From: Deltaproteobacteria bacterium
GTDB lineage: Bacteria > Myxococcota_A > UBA9160 > UBA4427
DNA: 64,000 nt
Assembly (NCBI GenBank): GCA_029261855.1
Contig: JAJDAN010000070.1
Location: 62,001 to 126,000 of the forward strand
Direction of reading: 5' to 3'
A program made the position numbers and the translations under genes. Shown here piece by piece: positions 18,711 to 27,237 of the stretch. Position 1 is the stretch's first letter. Each line of letters starts with the position of its first letter. A model generated the notes under the pieces. That model did no database searches, was not told where the DNA came from, and saw only the letters and a list, made by a program, of their open reading frames with translations.

Positions 18711-19748
18711 CTAGGCCAGCGCCACCTCGCGCAGCAGCGCGATGTCGTCGAGGGCGCGTCCGGCGCCGTGCACGACGGCGGTGTACGGGTCCTCGCTTCG
18801 CAGGATCGGGAGCTTCGTCTCCTGGCGCAGCAGGTGGTCCAGGTCGCGCAGCAGCGAGCCGCCGCCCACGAGCATGATGCCGCGGTCGACGATGTCGGCG
18901 GCGAGCTCCGGCGGGGTCTTCTCGAGGGTGAGGTGAACCGTCTCGACGATGGCGTGGATGGGCTCGATGAGCGCCTCGCGAACTTCCTCGCTCGTGGTGA
19001 CCACGACCTTCGGAATGCCCGCGACCAGGTCGCGGCCCTTGATCTCCATGGTCGTCGTCTTCGAGTCGGCGCTGGCGGTTCCGATGGTCATCTTGACCTG
19101 CTCGGCGGTCCGCTCCCCGATGAGCATGTTGTACTTGCGCTTCGTGTAGTTGATGATCGCCTCGTCCATCTTGTCACCGCCGGTGCGGATCGAGCGGGAC
19201 GTCACGATGCCAGAGAGCGAGATCACGGCCACGTCGGTGGTGCCGCCGCCGATGTCCACGACCATGTTGCCAGTCGGGGCCGTCACGTCGAGGCCAGCAC
19301 CGATGGCCGCGGCCATGGGCTCCTCGATGAGGAAGACTTCGCGCGCGCCAGCGGAGAGCGCGGACTCGCGAACCGCGCGCTTCTCGACACTGGTAATGCA
19401 GGGCGGGACGCAGATCACGATGCGCGGACGCGCCAGGGTGCGGCGGTTGTGGGCGCGGTGGATGAAGTAGCGAAGCATCGCCTCGGTGATCTCGAAGTCG
19501 GCGATGACGCCGTCCTTGATCGGACGGATGGCGGTGATCGATCCGGGGGTACGGCCGAGCATCTCCTTGGCTTCGTGCCCCACGGCGAGGACCTTCTGGC
19601 CACGCCCCTGCTTGTCTTCCATGACCGCCACGACCGACGGCTCGGAGCAGACGAGGCCCTTGCCCTTGCTGTAGACCAGGGTATTCGCTGTCCCGAGATC
19701 GATGGCGAGATCGTGGGAAAACCAGCCGGCAATCGCGTCCAGGAGCAT
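18711..19748 (-). CDS. mreB: Rod shape-determining protein MreB
   Basis: MreB is the bacterial actin that guides lateral-wall synthesis on the inner membrane. The 345 residues have the actin-type ATPase motifs: phosphate-1 DLAIDLGTANTLVY, phosphate-2 VVDIGGGTTDVAV and the adenosine motif IMLVGGGSLL. The N-terminal LLDAIAGWF is a likely amphipathic membrane anchor. GGAGGGA precedes the ATG. The usual mreC and mreD partners are not adjacent. It converges with the SCP2 gene; the 157-bp space between them holds no gene. Confidence 0.98.
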   Translation of the reverse strand: MLLDAIAGWFSHDLAIDLGTANTLVYSKGKGLVCSEPSVVAVMEDKQGRGQKVLAVGHEAKEMLGRTPGSITAIRPIKDGVIADFEITEAMLRYFIHRAHNRRTLARPRIVICVPPCITSVEKRAVRESALSAGAREVFLIEEPMAAAIGAGLDVTAPTGNMVVDIGGGTTDVAVISLSGIVTSRSIRTGGDKMDEAIINYTKRKYNMLIGERTAEQVKMTIGTASADSKTTTMEIKGRDLVAGIPKVVVTTSEEVREALIEPIHAIVETVHLTLEKTPPELAADIVDRGIMLVGGGSLLRDLDHLLRQETKLPILRSEDPYTAVVHGAGRALDDIALLREVALA

Positions 19749-19878
19749 CGAGCCATTCCCTCCAGAGCCGAAACGCGCCGCGGGCTGCGGCCGTACAGGG
19801 CCCTGTGAGGTTCATCGGCAGGGAGCGGAAACGGTTGAGTGGAAATGCCCGTAACACCCTGAGACGAGGGCGCCGAGC

Positions 19879-20286
19879 CTACTCCGGGGCTGCGAGGGTC
19901 GGGCTGGCCTCGGCGGTCTCGCCCGTCTCGGAGACGGCTTCCTGCAGCAGGCCGAGCCGCACCGCGAGGTCATCCACATGCGTCCTCACGACGCCCATGC
20001 GGCGATTGGCGGCGCGGAGGCCCTCCTGGGCCGTCTGGAGATCAGACTCGAGGGACGAGACCTGGCCCGCCAGGGCATTGGCCCGGCCCCGCTCGAGCAC
20101 GTAGCCGACCCCGAGCACCAGGGCAGCGGCGAGCAGCAGGACGAGGATCCAGGGTCGCCGATTCGCTTCACCCGCCCGGCGGGCGGACGGCGCAACGGAC
20201 TGCGAGGTAGAGGCTTCCGGCGTTTCCGCCGTTTCCGGAACGGCGCGGAGCCCGGGGCCCGCGCTACCGGACGAGCCGACGGTCAC
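19879..20286 (-). CDS. Small membrane protein with coiled coil, last gene of proteasome operon
   Basis: A 135-residue protein starting at GTG 20286, which overlaps the pafA stop codon as GTGA. It has a flexible N-terminus (about 45 residues, Ser/Pro/Glu-rich), one strong transmembrane helix (PWILVLLLAAALVLGVGYVL, about residues 45-65) and a periplasmic coiled coil (residues 70-115) with alternating Leu/Val positions. The tail is acidic. The topology is like FtsB/FtsL-type bitopic proteins, but I see no specific family match. Its coupling to pafA suggests a link to pupylation, perhaps as a membrane adaptor or substrate. This is only inferred from position. Confidence 0.75.
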   Translation of the reverse strand: MTVGSSGSAGPGLRAVPETAETPEASTSQSVAPSARRAGEANRRPWILVLLLAAALVLGVGYVLERGRANALAGQVSSLESDLQTAQEGLRAANRRMGVVRTHVDDLAVRLGLLQEAVSETGETAEASPTLAAPE

Positions 20287-21689
20287 GACTGGATGACCAG
20301 CTTGGACAGGCTCGTCTTGCGCAGGTTCGTCTTCTGAATCGTGCGCACCAGCTCCGCCACCTTCTCCGTGTCGCTCTCGAAGGGGTTGTTGCAGATGACA
20401 CGCACATTGAGCAGGTTGCCGAGTCGGATGTTCGACCAGTCGAGGTCGTACTGGATCGAATGCTCCCGTGCGAGCTTGATGAACTCGCCGCGCATGCGCG
20501 CACGCGTGTCCGGCGGCGGCTCGGTCTTGGCCAGGTCGACCGCCTCGTCGTCGAAGAGGCGCTCGACGGCGCCGTTGCGTTCGAGCAGATAATAGAGACC
20601 GCGGTCCCGCTGGATGTCGTGGTACTGAAGATCCATCATGAACACCCGCGGATCGTTCCAGCCGGTGCCCTTCCGGTCGATGTATCCCTCGAGCATGTTG
20701 CGCTTGATGACCCAGTCGATCTGCCGGTTGAGCTTGTTCGGGTCGTCCACCAGGCAGTCGAGCACGTACTGCCACATGCCGACGGCCTGCTTGTGCTCGT
20801 CGCTGACCGGGTACTGCTCGATGTACTTCTGCGCCATCTCGCAGTACTCGCGCTGGATCTCGATGGGCGAGTACTCGCGCCCGTTGTCCAGGCGCAGGTG
20901 CCGCTTGCACGTGGTGTCGTAGGTGATGTCCTTGATGGCCTTCACCGGATTGCGCAGGGTGAAGTCCTTGTTGATGTAGTTGTCCTCGATCATCTGGAGG
21001 ACCACCGAGCAGGTACCGATCTTCAAGAAGTTCGTGTACTCGCTCATGTTCGAATCGCCAACGATCACGTGCAGACGGCGGTACTTCTCGCGGTCGGCGT
21101 GAGGCTCGTCTCGCGTATTGATGATCGAGCGGTCGTTCGTCGTGGTGCCCGAGATCTTCTGATAGATGTGTTGGGCGCGCTGGCTGACGCAATAGTGCAC
21201 GCCGTCCTGGGTCTGGAAGACCTTGCCCGCACCCGTGTAGATCTGGCGGGTGACCAGGAACGGAATCAGTTGCTCTGCCAGGTAGTAGAAGTCGACGTCG
21301 CGGTCCACGAGGTAGTTCTCGTGGCAGCCGTAGCTGTTGCCAACGAAGTCCGTGTTGTTCTTGAAGATCGAGAGCTTCCCGGGGATGCGCTCTTCGCGGA
21401 TCTTCTCTTCGGCGTAGGCCTGCAGGTCTTCGAGGATGCGCTCGCCGGCCTTGTCGTAGACGATCAGCTGCGACGGCGACGAACATTCGGGCGTCGCGTA
21501 TTCCGGGTGGCAGCCGGTGTCCTGGTAGAAGCGCGCACCGTTCTCGAGGAAGACGTTGAGGAAGTGCTCGGTGGTGATGAGCTTCTCGAAGAGGAAGCGA
21601 ATCGCCTTCTCGACGGGCAGCGTCTTGCGACCTTCCGGCGTGAAGATGATGCCGTACTCGGTCTCGACTCCGTAGATTCGCTTCTGCAA
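20283..21689 (-). CDS. pafA: Pup-protein ligase PafA
   Basis: PafA attaches Pup through its C-terminal glutamate to lysines of target proteins, using ATP. The protein begins with the diagnostic RIYGVETEYG motif (the Mg-binding acidic residues) and has RFYQDTGCHPEYATPEC with the catalytic Asp, then the shared KNNTDFVGNSYGCHENYL and RDEPHADREKYRRLHVI blocks. It lacks the extra Dop loop after the first motif, which separates it from Dop. I start it at TTG 21689, so the protein begins MQKRIYG like other PafA proteins (468 residues). An in-frame GTG at 21761 would add 24 residues. It lies about 100 bases after prcA and overlaps the downstream membrane-protein gene. Confidence 0.95.
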   Translation of the reverse strand: MQKRIYGVETEYGIIFTPEGRKTLPVEKAIRFLFEKLITTEHFLNVFLENGARFYQDTGCHPEYATPECSSPSQLIVYDKAGERILEDLQAYAEEKIREERIPGKLSIFKNNTDFVGNSYGCHENYLVDRDVDFYYLAEQLIPFLVTRQIYTGAGKVFQTQDGVHYCVSQRAQHIYQKISGTTTNDRSIINTRDEPHADREKYRRLHVIVGDSNMSEYTNFLKIGTCSVVLQMIEDNYINKDFTLRNPVKAIKDITYDTTCKRHLRLDNGREYSPIEIQREYCEMAQKYIEQYPVSDEHKQAVGMWQYVLDCLVDDPNKLNRQIDWVIKRNMLEGYIDRKGTGWNDPRVFMMDLQYHDIQRDRGLYYLLERNGAVERLFDDEAVDLAKTEPPPDTRARMRGEFIKLAREHSIQYDLDWSNIRLGNLLNVRVICNNPFESDTEKVAELVRTIQKTNLRKTSLSKLVIQS

Positions 21690-21792
21690 CGGTCGACCCC
21701 GGCCTTGGCTCCGTTCGTGGCTCTCGCTTTGGAACTCAGCCCCTGATTGCGGCCGACCCACCAGCGAGTCTTCGGGAGGATTTCACCCCCCT

Positions 21793-22491
21793 TCAACCGT
21801 CCAACATATCTTGTACCTGATCGGCGGAAAGGCGCACGAACTTTCGCCCCTCCCGCGCGCGATCCAGGATGCAGACCTCGAGGTCTTGCACACCAAGTGC
21901 CGAGCCACCGTTGCTGCCCGCCTCGAGCGCGCGCTTGGCCAACGAGGCGGCTTCCCCCGCGGGCAGACCCTCGTGGTTGCTCTCCTTCAGCACCCGCTCG
22001 ACGTCTTCGACGTTGCCGCCGATGGCGCAGAAGCCTTTGTGGTCGCTGATGAAGCCGTCGAACTTCACGCGGTAGATCACGTTGTTCTCGTGGCCGACGA
22101 AACGGTCGTCGCCGACCTCGACCACCAGTGCCTCGACTTCGAGCGGCTTCATTTCCCGGGTGAAGACCTCGCCGACCGCCTGGGAGTAGGCGTTGGCGAG
22201 ACTTCGCGCGCGCACGTCTTCGCGGCTGTACGCATAACCCTTCGTGTCGGCGAAGCGCACGCCGATCTTCCGGAGGTGATCGAACTCGCTGAACTTGCCG
22301 ACACCCGCGAAGGCGATGCGGTCATAGATCTCGCCGCACTTGGTCAGCGCGGTCGGGTTCTCGGCCATCAACAGGACACCGCCCTCGTACTCGAGTGCGA
22401 CGATCGACTTGCCCCGAGCGATGCCTTTGCGGGCGAACTCGGCCTTGTCGGCCATCAACTGCTCGGGCGAGACGTAGTAGGGCATGCTCAC
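21793..22491 (-). CDS. prcA: Proteasome alpha subunit
   Basis: PrcA forms the outer rings of the 20S core that gate entry. The 232 residues show the alpha-type N-terminal helix with YYVSPEQLMADKAEFARKGIARG, matching the gate segment that begins at the alpha-ring pore, followed by the sandwich fold (SIVALEYEGGVLLMAEN). It lacks a catalytic Thr, as expected for alpha subunits. The GTG start overlaps the prcB stop (GTGA), so expression of the two subunits is coupled; an ATG two codons later is possible. The lysine and hydrophobic patch that bind the Mpa tail cannot be verified without a model. Confidence 0.96.
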   Translation of the reverse strand: MSMPYYVSPEQLMADKAEFARKGIARGKSIVALEYEGGVLLMAENPTALTKCGEIYDRIAFAGVGKFSEFDHLRKIGVRFADTKGYAYSREDVRARSLANAYSQAVGEVFTREMKPLEVEALVVEVGDDRFVGHENNVIYRVKFDGFISDHKGFCAIGGNVEDVERVLKESNHEGLPAGEAASLAKRALEAGSNGGSALGVQDLEVCILDRAREGRKFVRLSADQVQDMLDG

Positions 22492-23300
22492 GACGCGTTT
22501 CCCCCCTCGCTGCCCGAGCGCCGTGCGAGGACGGCGCGGTACGCCGCCTCCACGTCCGCTTCAGAGACCTGGTCGATACCGGATTCAGTCGCACACATGA
22601 CGATCGGGAAGATGCCGCGTTGCAGGTCGACGCCGCCGGTCGCCCGGTCTTCATCGGCCGCTGCCGTCAGCGCCACCACCGCCGTGGAGATGGACTCGTC
22701 ACGACTCAGGCCCGCATGCCAGCCCTGCTTGAGCGACTCACGCGCGAACAGCCCGCCCGAGCCGGTCGCGTCGAACTCGGTCTCCTCGTAACGGCCGCCC
22801 GTGACGTCGAACTTCCAGAGGCGGCCCGCCTTGCGGCGCAGGTCGAAGCCGGCGAAGAGCGGAATCACGGCCAGGCCCTGCATCGCCGCCGGAAGGTTCT
22901 GGCGAATCATCTGTGAGAGCTTGTTGGCCTTGCCCTCGAGCTCGAGCGCTTCGCCCTCGATCTTCTCGTAATGCTCGAGTTCGACGGAGAGGATTCGCGC
23001 CATCTCGATCGACGGTCCGGCGGCCCCGGAGATCGCCATCATCGAATGGTTGTCGGTTCGAAAGACCTTCTGCACGTCGCGGGAAGCGACCTGCATCCCC
23101 GCCGTCGCGAGGCGATCTCCGGCGACGACGACGCCGCCGTCGAACTTGAAGGCGACCACGGTCGTGCCATGCGGCACCTGACTCGCGAGCCCCGCGAGGT
23201 CCCCAGGTTGACGGGACACGAGCTGAGGCAGGAGCTCCGGGCTATCCGTCTTCAACATCTCGAAGAAGCTCGAACCCTGGTAGCTGTTCCAGAACCGCAC
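22488..23300 (-). CDS. prcB: Proteasome beta subunit with propeptide
   Basis: PrcB is the catalytic subunit of the inner rings. The 270-residue precursor has a 45-residue propeptide ending in Gly45; autocatalytic cleavage frees Thr46 (GTTVVAFKFDGG), the N-terminal nucleophile. The family features VVVAGDRLATAG (with the Asp and Arg of the active site) and the GSGGLFARESLK segment are present. GTG 23300 is preceded by a GGGGGGATC stretch; ATG at residue 15 would shorten the propeptide. The gene follows pup by 50 bases and overlaps prcA. Confidence 0.97.
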   Translation of the reverse strand: MRFWNSYQGSSFFEMLKTDSPELLPQLVSRQPGDLAGLASQVPHGTTVVAFKFDGGVVVAGDRLATAGMQVASRDVQKVFRTDNHSMMAISGAAGPSIEMARILSVELEHYEKIEGEALELEGKANKLSQMIRQNLPAAMQGLAVIPLFAGFDLRRKAGRLWKFDVTGGRYEETEFDATGSGGLFARESLKQGWHAGLSRDESISTAVVALTAAADEDRATGGVDLQRGIFPIVMCATESGIDQVSEADVEAAYRAVLARRSGSEGGNAS

Positions 23301-23350
23301 CGATCTGATCCCCCCGATCAGCGACGCAGCAAGACGCGGAAGCCCGCGTC

Positions 23351-23620
23351 CTACTGACCGCCGCGCTGGACGTAGTTCTTCACGAACTCTTCCGCGTTTT
23401 CCTCGAGGACCGCGTCGATCTCGTCCACGAGATTGTCCATCTCTTCCTTCAGCTCCTCGCCCTTCTTGGCGAGTTTTTGCCCGCCCTCGCCCTTGGCCTC
23501 GGCCTCTTCTCCGCCGCCGCCGCCCTTGGACTTGGTCTTTTGCGGGGAGTCGGCCGCCATGTAGAGCGGGAGATCCCGGGAGTCGGCTCGCTTGTCCTGC
23601 AGCTTCTGGATGATTCGCAT
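23351..23620 (-). CDS. pup: Prokaryotic ubiquitin-like protein Pup
   Basis: Pup is the disordered tag linked to doomed proteins. The C-terminal half is unmistakable: EIDAVLEENAEEFV and the end VQRGGQ. The terminal Gln means Dop must deamidate it before ligation. Two starts are possible. ATG 23560 gives a 69-residue protein of usual size (MAADSPQKTKS then a glycine run), but has no good ribosome site. ATG 23620 has AAAGGA six to seven bases upstream and adds 20 basic residues (MRIIQKLQDKR then ADSRDLPLY). I use the longer form (89 residues). The basic extension would be the part first threaded into Mpa. Confidence 0.93.
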   Translation of the reverse strand: MRIIQKLQDKRADSRDLPLYMAADSPQKTKSKGGGGGEEAEAKGEGGQKLAKKGEELKEEMDNLVDEIDAVLEENAEEFVKNYVQRGGQ

Positions 23621-23693
23621 GTTCTTTCCTTTCTCCCCCCCGTGTTCGATTCCCACTGGGGAGGGCTTCACTCGATGCCCTCGGTTCAGCGGC

Positions 23694-25178
23694 TCAGGCG
23701 CGGAGGCTCTGCATCAGGGCCTCGGCGGTAGACGATTGGTCGAGCAGCGCCTCGACGTGCGCGCGCGACCCCTTGAGCGGCTCAGCCATCATGACGCGCT
23801 TGATCGGCTCGTCGCCGTCTGCGAAGGATATGGAGTCCCAGTTCACCCCGAAGACCTGCGACGGGTAGCGGCGCAGGCACTCCCCGCGGAAGTACGCGCG
23901 CGTATCCTCCGGAGGCGTGTGGATGGCTGCGGTGATCTCTTCGTCGGTTGCGATGCGGACTGCCCTGCCTTGCCGTTCGAGCATGAAATATAGCCCCTTG
24001 TCGGGGCGGCTGTCGTGGTACTGCAGGTCGAGCATGGAGACCTGTGAGGACTGCCAATCGAGGCCCTTGCGGTCCATGAAGCTCTCGATCATCGCCTTCT
24101 TGATGACCCAATCGATCTTCTCGGACAGCTCCATCGGGTCGCGTTCCAGGGACTCGAGCGCGTCGCCCCACTTCGCGAGCACGTCGGGAACCCACTCCGG
24201 GTTTTCTCGACCCGAGGTGTAGGACAGCGCCAGGTCCAGGAATTCCATCTGGATCTGCACCGCGGTCATCTTCTTGCCGTTGTCCAGCTGGAGTTCGAGC
24301 TTGCAGTCCGGGTCGTGGGAGACCTGCTTGATGGCCTTGACCGGGTCCCGCAGCACGAGGTCCTTGTGGATCGCGCCGTCTTCGATCATCTGCAGCACGA
24401 TCGCCGTCGCGCCGTTTCGCAGATAGATCGTGTATTCGCTCATGTTCGAGTCGCCCACGATTACGTGTAGGCGGCGATACTTCTCGCGGTCCGCGTGAGG
24501 CTCGTCACGGGTATTGATGATCGGGCGCTTGACCATCGTATCGAGGGCGACCTCGGTCTCGAAGAAGTCCGCCCGCTGGCTCAGCTGGTAGTCGCACGGA
24601 TGCGAGCGGTTCTCGCTTCCGACCTTGCCGGCACCCGTGTAGACCTGCCGGGTGCTGAAGAACGGCAGCAGGTGCTCGACGATCTGCTTGAAGGAGGTGC
24701 GCCGGTCCATGAGGTAGTTCTCGTGGGACCCGTAGCTGTTTCCCTTGCGATCGCTGTTGTTCTTGTAGACGAGCATCGTCGCGCCGTCGGGCAACAGGCT
24801 GGTGGCCTCGCGACGGCTGATCTCGAGGATGCGCTCGCCCGCCTTCTCGTGGACGACGAGGTCGTGGGGATTGGTCACCTCCGGGCAGGAGTACTCGGGG
24901 TGCGCATGGTCCACGTAGTAGCGGGCGCCGTTGATGAGCGTCTTGTTACGGGCGATGTTCTCTTGCTGGTTCGGCGTGTACTTCTCGCCGTCCACCTGGA
25001 AACCGCGGGCATCCGCGAGGGGGTTCTCCTGGTCGTAGTCCCACAGGATCTCTCCCGCCGGGTCTTCGCGGTACGCGTTCACCAGGAGCACGCAGCTCGA
25101 GATCGGATCGAAGTCAGGGTCGTTCTTGACCATGATCCCGTACTCGATCTCGGTGCCCATGATGGACGGAATTGCCAT
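23694..25178 (-). CDS. dop: Pup deamidase/depupylase Dop
   Basis: Dop converts the Pup C-terminal Gln to Glu and also removes Pup from substrates. The 494-residue length matches the family (about 500). It opens MAIPSIMGTEIEYGIMV with the acidic metal-binding motif, and has YYVDHAHPEYSCPEV with the catalytic Asp. The long insertion between these two motifs (about residues 35-80) is the Dop loop, absent from PafA. The shared NNSDRKGNSYGSHENYLMD and DEPHADREKY blocks confirm the glutamine-synthetase-like fold. ATG 25178 is the only sensible start. It lies between mpa and pup in the operon. Confidence 0.96.
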   Translation of the reverse strand: MAIPSIMGTEIEYGIMVKNDPDFDPISSCVLLVNAYREDPAGEILWDYDQENPLADARGFQVDGEKYTPNQQENIARNKTLINGARYYVDHAHPEYSCPEVTNPHDLVVHEKAGERILEISRREATSLLPDGATMLVYKNNSDRKGNSYGSHENYLMDRRTSFKQIVEHLLPFFSTRQVYTGAGKVGSENRSHPCDYQLSQRADFFETEVALDTMVKRPIINTRDEPHADREKYRRLHVIVGDSNMSEYTIYLRNGATAIVLQMIEDGAIHKDLVLRDPVKAIKQVSHDPDCKLELQLDNGKKMTAVQIQMEFLDLALSYTSGRENPEWVPDVLAKWGDALESLERDPMELSEKIDWVIKKAMIESFMDRKGLDWQSSQVSMLDLQYHDSRPDKGLYFMLERQGRAVRIATDEEITAAIHTPPEDTRAYFRGECLRRYPSQVFGVNWDSISFADGDEPIKRVMMAEPLKGSRAHVEALLDQSSTAEALMQSLRA

Positions 25179-25223
25179 GTAGTCCCCACTGGGTATCCCG
25201 TCGCCAGAGACGGGAAGAGACGC

Positions 25224-25271
25224 GCGCCGGGGTCCGTAGCCTCGCTCGTGGCGCGCTACGGACCCCGGCGC
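25224..25271 (-). promoter_or_regulatory. Perfect 17-bp inverted repeat between mpa and dop
   Basis: GCGCCGGGGTCCGTAGC (25224-25240) and its exact reverse complement (25255-25271) flank a 14-base loop in the 115-base space after the mpa stop. The stem would be very stable in RNA. There is no U-run, so it could act as a partial terminator, an mRNA-stability element or a processing site that lets mpa and the downstream proteasome genes be made at different levels. The role is inferred. Confidence 0.8.
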
Positions 25272-25293
25272 CGATTTCAGTTCTCCTGTCGAC

Positions 25294-27237
25294 TTAGAGG
25301 TACTGCCCCTGGCCGGGCTGCACGGTCTCGATCGACGCTTCCTTTCGCTCCATGCCGGTGATGAGCGTCCGGACGTTGATGATGCGCTCACCCTTGCGGC
25401 CGGAGATCCGCGCCCAGTCGTCCGGGTTGGTGGTGTTCGGGAGATCCTCGTTCTCCTTGAACTCCTCCCGCACCGACGTTGCCAGGTCGTCCATGGTGAT
25501 CCCGCGCTCCCCGTCCTCGATGAAGCGCTTCACCGCCTTGCGCTTGGCGCGCGCGACGATGCTCTCGATCATGGCTCCGCTGGCGAAGTCCTTGAAGTAG
25601 AAGATCTCGCGCTCGCCCTTGGCGTAGGTCACCTCGAGGAACTTGTTCTCCTCTCCGGTGCTGTACATGCCCTCGACGAGCATCTCGATCGTGCCGTGAC
25701 AGGCCTTCTCGGCGTCGCTGCCGTACTTGATCAGCAGCTCCTGGTTCAGCGGCAGGTTCGGCGTGAGATACTTGGTGAAGATCTCCTTGGCGGCACCCTC
25801 GTCCGGGCGCTGCACCTTGATCTTCAGATCGAGACGGCCGGGGCGCAGCACCGCCGGATCGATCAGATCCTGCCGGTTCGAGGCACCGATCACGATCACG
25901 TTCTCGAGCGACTCGACACCGTCGATCTCCGCCAGGAACTGGGCGACCACGGTGGCCTCCATGTCCGAGGAGATGCCCGAGCCGCGCATGCGGAAGAGCG
26001 AGTCCATCTCGTCGAAGAAGATGACCACCGGGACGTCCTGGCTGGCCTTCTCCCGCGCCTTCTTGAACACCTCTCGCAGCTTGCTCTCGGTCTCGCCCAC
26101 GTACTTGTTCAGGAGCTCGGGCCCCTTCACGTTCAGGAAGTACGGTGTGGTCGCGCGACCGGTTCGCTTCTCGATGTTCTTGGCGAGACTGTTCGCCACC
26201 GCCTTCGCGATCAGCGTCTTGCCGCAGCCGGGCGGGCCGTAGAGCAGGATGCCCTTGGGCGGGCGCAGCTCGTACTCGGCAAAGATCTCCGGGTGCAGGT
26301 AGGGCAGCTCGACCGAGTCCCGCAGGGCCTCGATCTGGTCGCCCAGGCCGCCGATCTGGTCGTAGGTGATGTCCGGGATCTCCTCGAGGACGACCTCCTC
26401 GACCGCCGACTTCGGCATCTTCTCGAATGCGTACTGGGTGCGCGGATCCACCAGCAGGTGGTCGCTCACGCGGATCGTCTCACTGCGGAGCCGTTCGGAG
26501 ATCGTGACGACCTTCTCGTCGTCGGTGTGGCCGAGCACGATCACCCTGTTCTCGCTCACGAAGTCGACGACGGTGCAGACCTCACCGCGCTGGGTGTAGC
26601 CCGCCGCCTCGATCACGTTGAACGCCTCGTTGAGGAGGACGAGCTGGCCCTCTTCCAGCTGGAAGGGGTCGATGTTCGGGTGCACGTTGACGCGCATGGG
26701 CCGGCCGTCGACCAGCAGCTCCGAGGTCCCGTCCTTGTTCGCCCGGGTGAAGATCCCGTAGGTGTTCGGAGGCGCGCAGAGCTTGTCGACTTCTTCCTTC
26801 AGCAGCTCGATCTGCTGCTTCGATTCCTGCAGCATGCCGACCAACTTCTCGTTCTGGCGCTCCTGGTCGTGGACCTGGTTGCGCGTCGACTCGTAGCGCC
26901 GTCGCAGTGTCTCGTAGTCCGCGAGAACGCGGTCGAGAGAGCGTCTGAACTCCACCGAGTCGCTTCCGAAGAAACGAATCGCGTCCTGGAGGTGCTCGAC
27001 CTCACTGGCGGGACTGCGTTCTTCTCGGCGTCCGTCTCGCACGTCCTGGTCTCCGCGTCTGTCTCCGCGCACGTCGTCCTCCCCCCGTCGGATCTCGCGC
27101 TCGCCACTGAACTCTACCTGCTCCGGCTCGATGCCGAATTCATCGCCACTTCGCGGTCCCGCGGGCGCGATCCTTCCGATCATGTCCCGCATGAAGCCCC
27201 GACGACCCGATCCAGATCCCGAATCATGCTCGCTCAT
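25294..27237 (-). CDS. mpa: Proteasome-activating AAA+ ATPase Mpa/ARC
   Basis: Mpa unfolds pupylated proteins and feeds them to the 20S core. The 647 residues run: charged N-terminal extension (1-75), coiled coil that captures Pup (about 100-155), tandem OB folds (155-275), then the AAA+ domain with Walker A GPPGCGKT at 334-341, the pore-loop segment NKYVGE, and Walker B VVIFFDEMDS near 404-412. It ends in GQYL, the C-terminal tail that docks into the alpha-ring pockets, as in Mycobacterium. The N-terminal extension is about 40 residues longer than in the mycobacterial protein and is rich in Arg/Asp. GAGGAGAG precedes ATG 27237. Confidence 0.97.
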   Translation of the reverse strand: MSEHDSGSGSGRRGFMRDMIGRIAPAGPRSGDEFGIEPEQVEFSGEREIRRGEDDVRGDRRGDQDVRDGRREERSPASEVEHLQDAIRFFGSDSVEFRRSLDRVLADYETLRRRYESTRNQVHDQERQNEKLVGMLQESKQQIELLKEEVDKLCAPPNTYGIFTRANKDGTSELLVDGRPMRVNVHPNIDPFQLEEGQLVLLNEAFNVIEAAGYTQRGEVCTVVDFVSENRVIVLGHTDDEKVVTISERLRSETIRVSDHLLVDPRTQYAFEKMPKSAVEEVVLEEIPDITYDQIGGLGDQIEALRDSVELPYLHPEIFAEYELRPPKGILLYGPPGCGKTLIAKAVANSLAKNIEKRTGRATTPYFLNVKGPELLNKYVGETESKLREVFKKAREKASQDVPVVIFFDEMDSLFRMRGSGISSDMEATVVAQFLAEIDGVESLENVIVIGASNRQDLIDPAVLRPGRLDLKIKVQRPDEGAAKEIFTKYLTPNLPLNQELLIKYGSDAEKACHGTIEMLVEGMYSTGEENKFLEVTYAKGEREIFYFKDFASGAMIESIVARAKRKAVKRFIEDGERGITMDDLATSVREEFKENEDLPNTTNPDDWARISGRKGERIINVRTLITGMERKEASIETVQPGQGQYL

